Shown one piece after another: positions 61,205-64,000 of a stretch of DNA of 64,000 nucleotides. The stretch's first letter is position 1. Each line of letters starts with the position of its first letter. Position numbers and translations under genes: made by a program. The notes below the pieces were generated by a model. That model was not told the origin of the DNA. It ran no database searches and saw only the letters and a list, made by a program, of their open reading frames with translations. Source of the stretch: Omphiscola glabra (lineage: Eukaryota > Mollusca > Gastropoda > Lymnaeidae); NCBI GenBank assembly GCA_964017045.1, contig OZ024809.1, positions 6,595,012 through 6,659,011 on the forward strand. Reading direction: 5' to 3'.

Positions 61205-61792
61205 GCAATAGTTTCGGAAGAAGGCTCCAAGCCCGAATTGATGGTCAGGATTGCGCAGACCACAACAGCACTAAAGAGGCTCAAGAAAATATGGAACGAC
61301 AAAAATATAGCCCCAAGCACCAAAATCAGGCTGATGCGCTCATTAATCCTCTCCATTTTCTCATATGCCTGTGAGTCCTGGACATTAACAGCAGAACTTG
61401 AAAAGAAAATAAAGGCGATGGAGATGAGGTGTTTCAGAGGCATTCTGCTATAGAGACCATATCACCAATGAACAAGTAAAAGAAAAAATTCGCCAAGCAA
61501 CTGGGCAGTACGATGACCTACTGGCGTCTGTAAAAAAGCGCCACGTGGTATGGCCACGTGACCAGAAAACAAGGGCTCGCCAAAGAAATCTTGCAGGGCA
61601 CAACTAGAGGAGGAAGAAGAAGAGGAAGACAGAGAAAAAGATGGGAAGATAACATCAAAGAATGGACGGGATTACAACTAGGCGATGCTATGCATAGGGC
61701 AGGAGACCGAGGGGAATGGAGAAGAATAGTTTTTATGTCCTCTGTGGCGCCCCAACGGTCGAAAGACTACGGGACATGATGATGATGGTGTT
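61205..61792 (+). pseudogene. non-LTR retrotransposon reverse-transcriptase C-terminus, frameshifted
   Basis: The plus strand reads RIAQTTTALKRLKKIWNDKN, then IRLMRSLILSIFSYACESWT and IKAMEMRCFRGIL, a block widespread in animal LINE polyproteins. A small deletion at about 61450 and a second slip at about 61548 shift the frame. The last part reads GLAKEILQGTTRGGRRRGRQ, KRWEDNIKEWTGLQ and VAPQRSKDYGT and then a stop. The 3' end is an ATGATGATGATGG microsatellite at 61777-61791, a typical LINE tail. Only about 190 codons of a normal polyprotein near 1,000 residues remain, and the catalytic domain is absent. Confidence 0.9.
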
Positions 61793-62455
61793 TAACTAAC
61801 TGCTTCATTTAAAGTTAAAGGCACCAGTAACTATTTAATGTTATAAAAATGACAATTCAGTCGTTTTTTGTCTTAAATATGTTTCATTTTTATTGTTGTG
61901 CACATTTTTCCGGCGTTTGGGGTGGGGGCAGTTGGCTTTCTCCTGGATTGGGGGAGGGTAGAAATAACTGAAAGAAACACTGCAACACTTCTGTGTTATC
62001 CGATGCCAGTAATAACATTTAGACAGAAACTTACCGTGTGTTGTATTCAACAATTCAAAAAGATTATAATGAATGTACAACAAGTACACAATTTTATATA
62101 AAGAAAGATATTTATGTACTGAACTTGTTTCGCGTGAAATAAATTGTGCAGATGATACATTGCTATAACTCATTAAATGTACCCAACCATTGCGATTCTC
62201 TCTTCCCCAAATAACCTAACACATAAAGTTGGTAATAATAAATTAATAGAAGAACCTCTAGGACTGTAAACCTCAAGTTACGCCAAAGCACCCTTTATAC
62301 CCGGCCCTCAATTATGTGATCAATCTAATCCAGGGGTCACCAAACTTTTTTTGACAGGGGGCCGCATAACTATATACAAAATGGCGAGCACTGGCTACAT
62401 AATCATTATGTACAATACTTGCAAGCCAAAAACTAAGTTTAGTATTCCATGTTAA

Positions 62456-62790
62456 TCATGGGTGAGTGGCGTGCAATGTAATCATGGGTGAGTGGCGTGC
62501 AATGTAATCATGGGTGAGTGGCGTGCAATGTAATCATGGGTGAGTGGCGTGCAATGTAATCATGGGTGAGTGGCGTGCAATGTAATCATGGGTGAGTGGC
62601 GTGCAATGTAATCATGGGTGAGTGGCGTGCAATGTAATCATGGGTGAGTGGCGTGCAATGTAATCATGGGTGAGTGGCGTGCAATGTAATCATGGGTGAG
62701 TGGCGTGCAATGTAATCATGGGTGAGTGGCGTGCAATGTAATCATGGGTGAGTGGCGTGCAATGTAATCATGGGTGAGTGGCATGCAAAA
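62456..62790. repeat. 26-bp minisatellite, almost perfect
   Basis: Thirteen copies of a 26-bp unit, ATCATGGGTGAGTGGCGTGC plus AATGTA, with essentially no variation until the last unit. This implies very recent expansion. Confidence 0.97.
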
Positions 62791-62911
62791 AAAACACACA
62801 AAAAAAACAACAAGACCACTAACATATTTATTTACTTTAAAAAGTTACCAAAGAAGGCCACGTTATCAAAAATATAGTTACATCACACGTAGTGGCCCAC
62901 CTATCCGAAAC

Positions 62912-63150
62912 TCACAAACTAAGCAGCAAAAGGGGTAAATAGGATTTGTGAAACTGACGTTTGGCTTGTAAGCTATCATCAATGTTTGGTTTGGAATTGC
63001 TGCATCCAATCAAGAGAAGAACTTTCAAATGCTCATCAGTCAATCTCGATCGATGTGATGACTTAGCATATACTTCATTTTTGAAAATGTTTTTTCACAG
63101 ACATACATTTCCCCAAATATTACGTTTGCCTTAAGAAGGGAAAGCGGTTA
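62912..63150 (-). pseudogene. hAT transposase C-terminal dimerisation domain, frameshifted
   Basis: The minus strand reads FGEMYVCEKTFSKMKY, then, after a 2-base insertion at about 63070, SSHRSRLTDEHLKVLLLIGC and SKPNIDDSLQAKRQF before a stop. This is the hATC domain signature (F-G-x-x-Y-x-C-E-x-x-F-S-x-M-K then R-S-R-L-T-D-E-H-L) of Charlie/ZBED-like transposases. The insertion changes TATGCT to TATATGCT and breaks the frame. Only about 75 residues remain visible, out of about 600 in the family. The N-terminal BED finger and the catalytic DDE residues are not seen. It is inactive. Confidence 0.88.
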
Positions 63151-63763
63151 TCTTGATTTGGGATATTTTGTGCACAGGTGTGTCGAGCAGGGGAATCTAA
63201 AAATTTAAGTCAATAAAATGAACACCACCACATTTTCGTTATGCCAGTGGTGATGGTAATATTATTGCTTCGTGTGTTTTCATAATTAACTCACTAGACA
63301 CAGCTAATGTAATATTAGCGTAGTCGCCTTAGTGACAATTTTAGCCAATCATCGCTTTTGTTTTCTTCGATGCTGTATGACGTCATTTTGTGACATAATT
63401 ATTTCGTTCGGCGAACCGCTGTGAGTACAATTTTTTATACACCCGAATGTTTCCAACACTCCTCTTCCTTTCGCCCATTTGCAGTTTGTGGTAGTTATCA
63501 GACTATAATATATTAGTGGGAATAGGCTTAATGGATATTAATTCTTTTTTTTTTTAAAAGCAGCTTTTCTTAAAAAAATAAATAAACATCAAGTTACATG
63601 TTAAACGATGTCATCCTTTGTTACTGAATTCTTTTTTATATACATATTTTCATAAATATTTTCTATGCTGACCTGAGTTCGAGTTTGAACCACGTTAAAT
63701 TTCACCAGTAACTTTATCTATACCAGCGAGTGTGACAGACTATGATAATGTGATCTGTACGTT
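63151..63763. other. unassigned AT-rich sequence
   Basis: May include further decayed transposase sequence, but I cannot follow the frame. No gene is recognised. Confidence 0.35.
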
Positions 63764-63930
63764 CAGTGGCGTAGCGATCTTAACTCGCGCCCGGGGCACA
63801 AAACCTTTTTAGCGCCCCCCCTATTCGAAAACCATACAATATTATATGTAAAATATACCATTTGGCGCCCCTTTGTGAGTAGCGCCCGGGGCATGATGCC
63901 TTCCTTGCCCCCCCCCTCGCTACGCCACTG
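63764..63930. mobile_element. hAT-type MITE, CAGTGGCGTAGC family
   Basis: The left end CAGTGGCGTAGCG and right end CGCTACGCCACTG are perfect 13-bp inverted repeats. The 8-bp flanks TGTACGTT (63756-63763) and TGTACGTC (63931-63938) differ at one base. Two GCGCCCGGGGCA motifs lie inside. It is 167 bp and non-coding. Confidence 0.92.
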
Positions 63931-64000
63931 TGTACGTCCACTCAATATAAATTAGTATATACATTGCAAATACACGTCTGCAAAGCAAAAAGACCCCAGA

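Larger units (their letters stand above)
62334..63150 (-). mobile_element. relic of an autonomous hAT transposon (3' part)
   Basis: CAGGGGTCACCAAACTTTTT and GGGGGCCGCATAAC at 62334-62374 form a typical hAT terminal region, related to the MITE at 16533. On the minus strand, a transposase C-terminus (62912-63150) reads towards this end, as in the intact arrangement of gene followed by terminal repeat. A 26-bp minisatellite occupies the 3' untranslated part. The 5' part and the other end are not seen. Confidence 0.75.

Overview
The window looks like animal nuclear DNA, most likely from a mollusc, perhaps a gastropod. It has short exons with GT/AG introns, hAT-type MITEs (short non-autonomous DNA transposons) with 8-bp target-site duplications, decayed non-LTR retrotransposons, and a very large number of unrelated minisatellites. 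There is no operon structure, no ribosome-binding sites and no dense coding. The mollusc call is inference, based partly on SPIN-type hAT elements, which are known from pond snails and some vertebrates. Species cannot be fixed from sequence alone.

Region 1 (about 1-51,800) has no gene that I recognise with confidence. It holds roughly 35 different tandem arrays with units of 16-74 bp, plus one family with a unit near 165 bp. By summing my hand-drawn spans they cover about a fifth of this part. Between them lie hAT-type MITEs at 1719, 7144, 16533, 23351, 24546, 24962, 29769, 32280, 35516, 43452, 43725 and 50580, a nested composite transposon (7409-10661), one LINE 3' end (11508-11945) and many runs of C or G. 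Several arrays and MITEs are physically linked. Three MITEs are inserted inside arrays, and other arrays lie inside transposon remnants. A 753-bp segment is tandemly duplicated at 18678-20205 and its minisatellite gained one unit in the second copy.

Region 2 (about 51,800-60,500) is AT-rich and nearly free of minisatellites. It contains the only clear gene, the 5' part of a KDM6A/UTX-type histone H3K27 demethylase on the minus strand. Five coding exons (60004 down to 53181) join in consistent phases and encode the N-terminal region and the first TPR repeat. The later TPR exons and the JmjC catalytic domain were not found, so they lie beyond a very long intron, outside the window, or were missed by eye. 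A reverse-transcriptase relic and one arm of a foldback element sit in its introns. A complete foldback element of about 430 bp lies about 490 bp upstream of its start codon.

Region 3 (about 60,900-64,000) holds a frameshifted LINE 3' end on the plus strand, a relic of an autonomous hAT transposon with a recognisable transposase C-terminus and a 26-bp minisatellite, and a MITE with a target-site duplication. I found no tRNA, rRNA or CRISPR.
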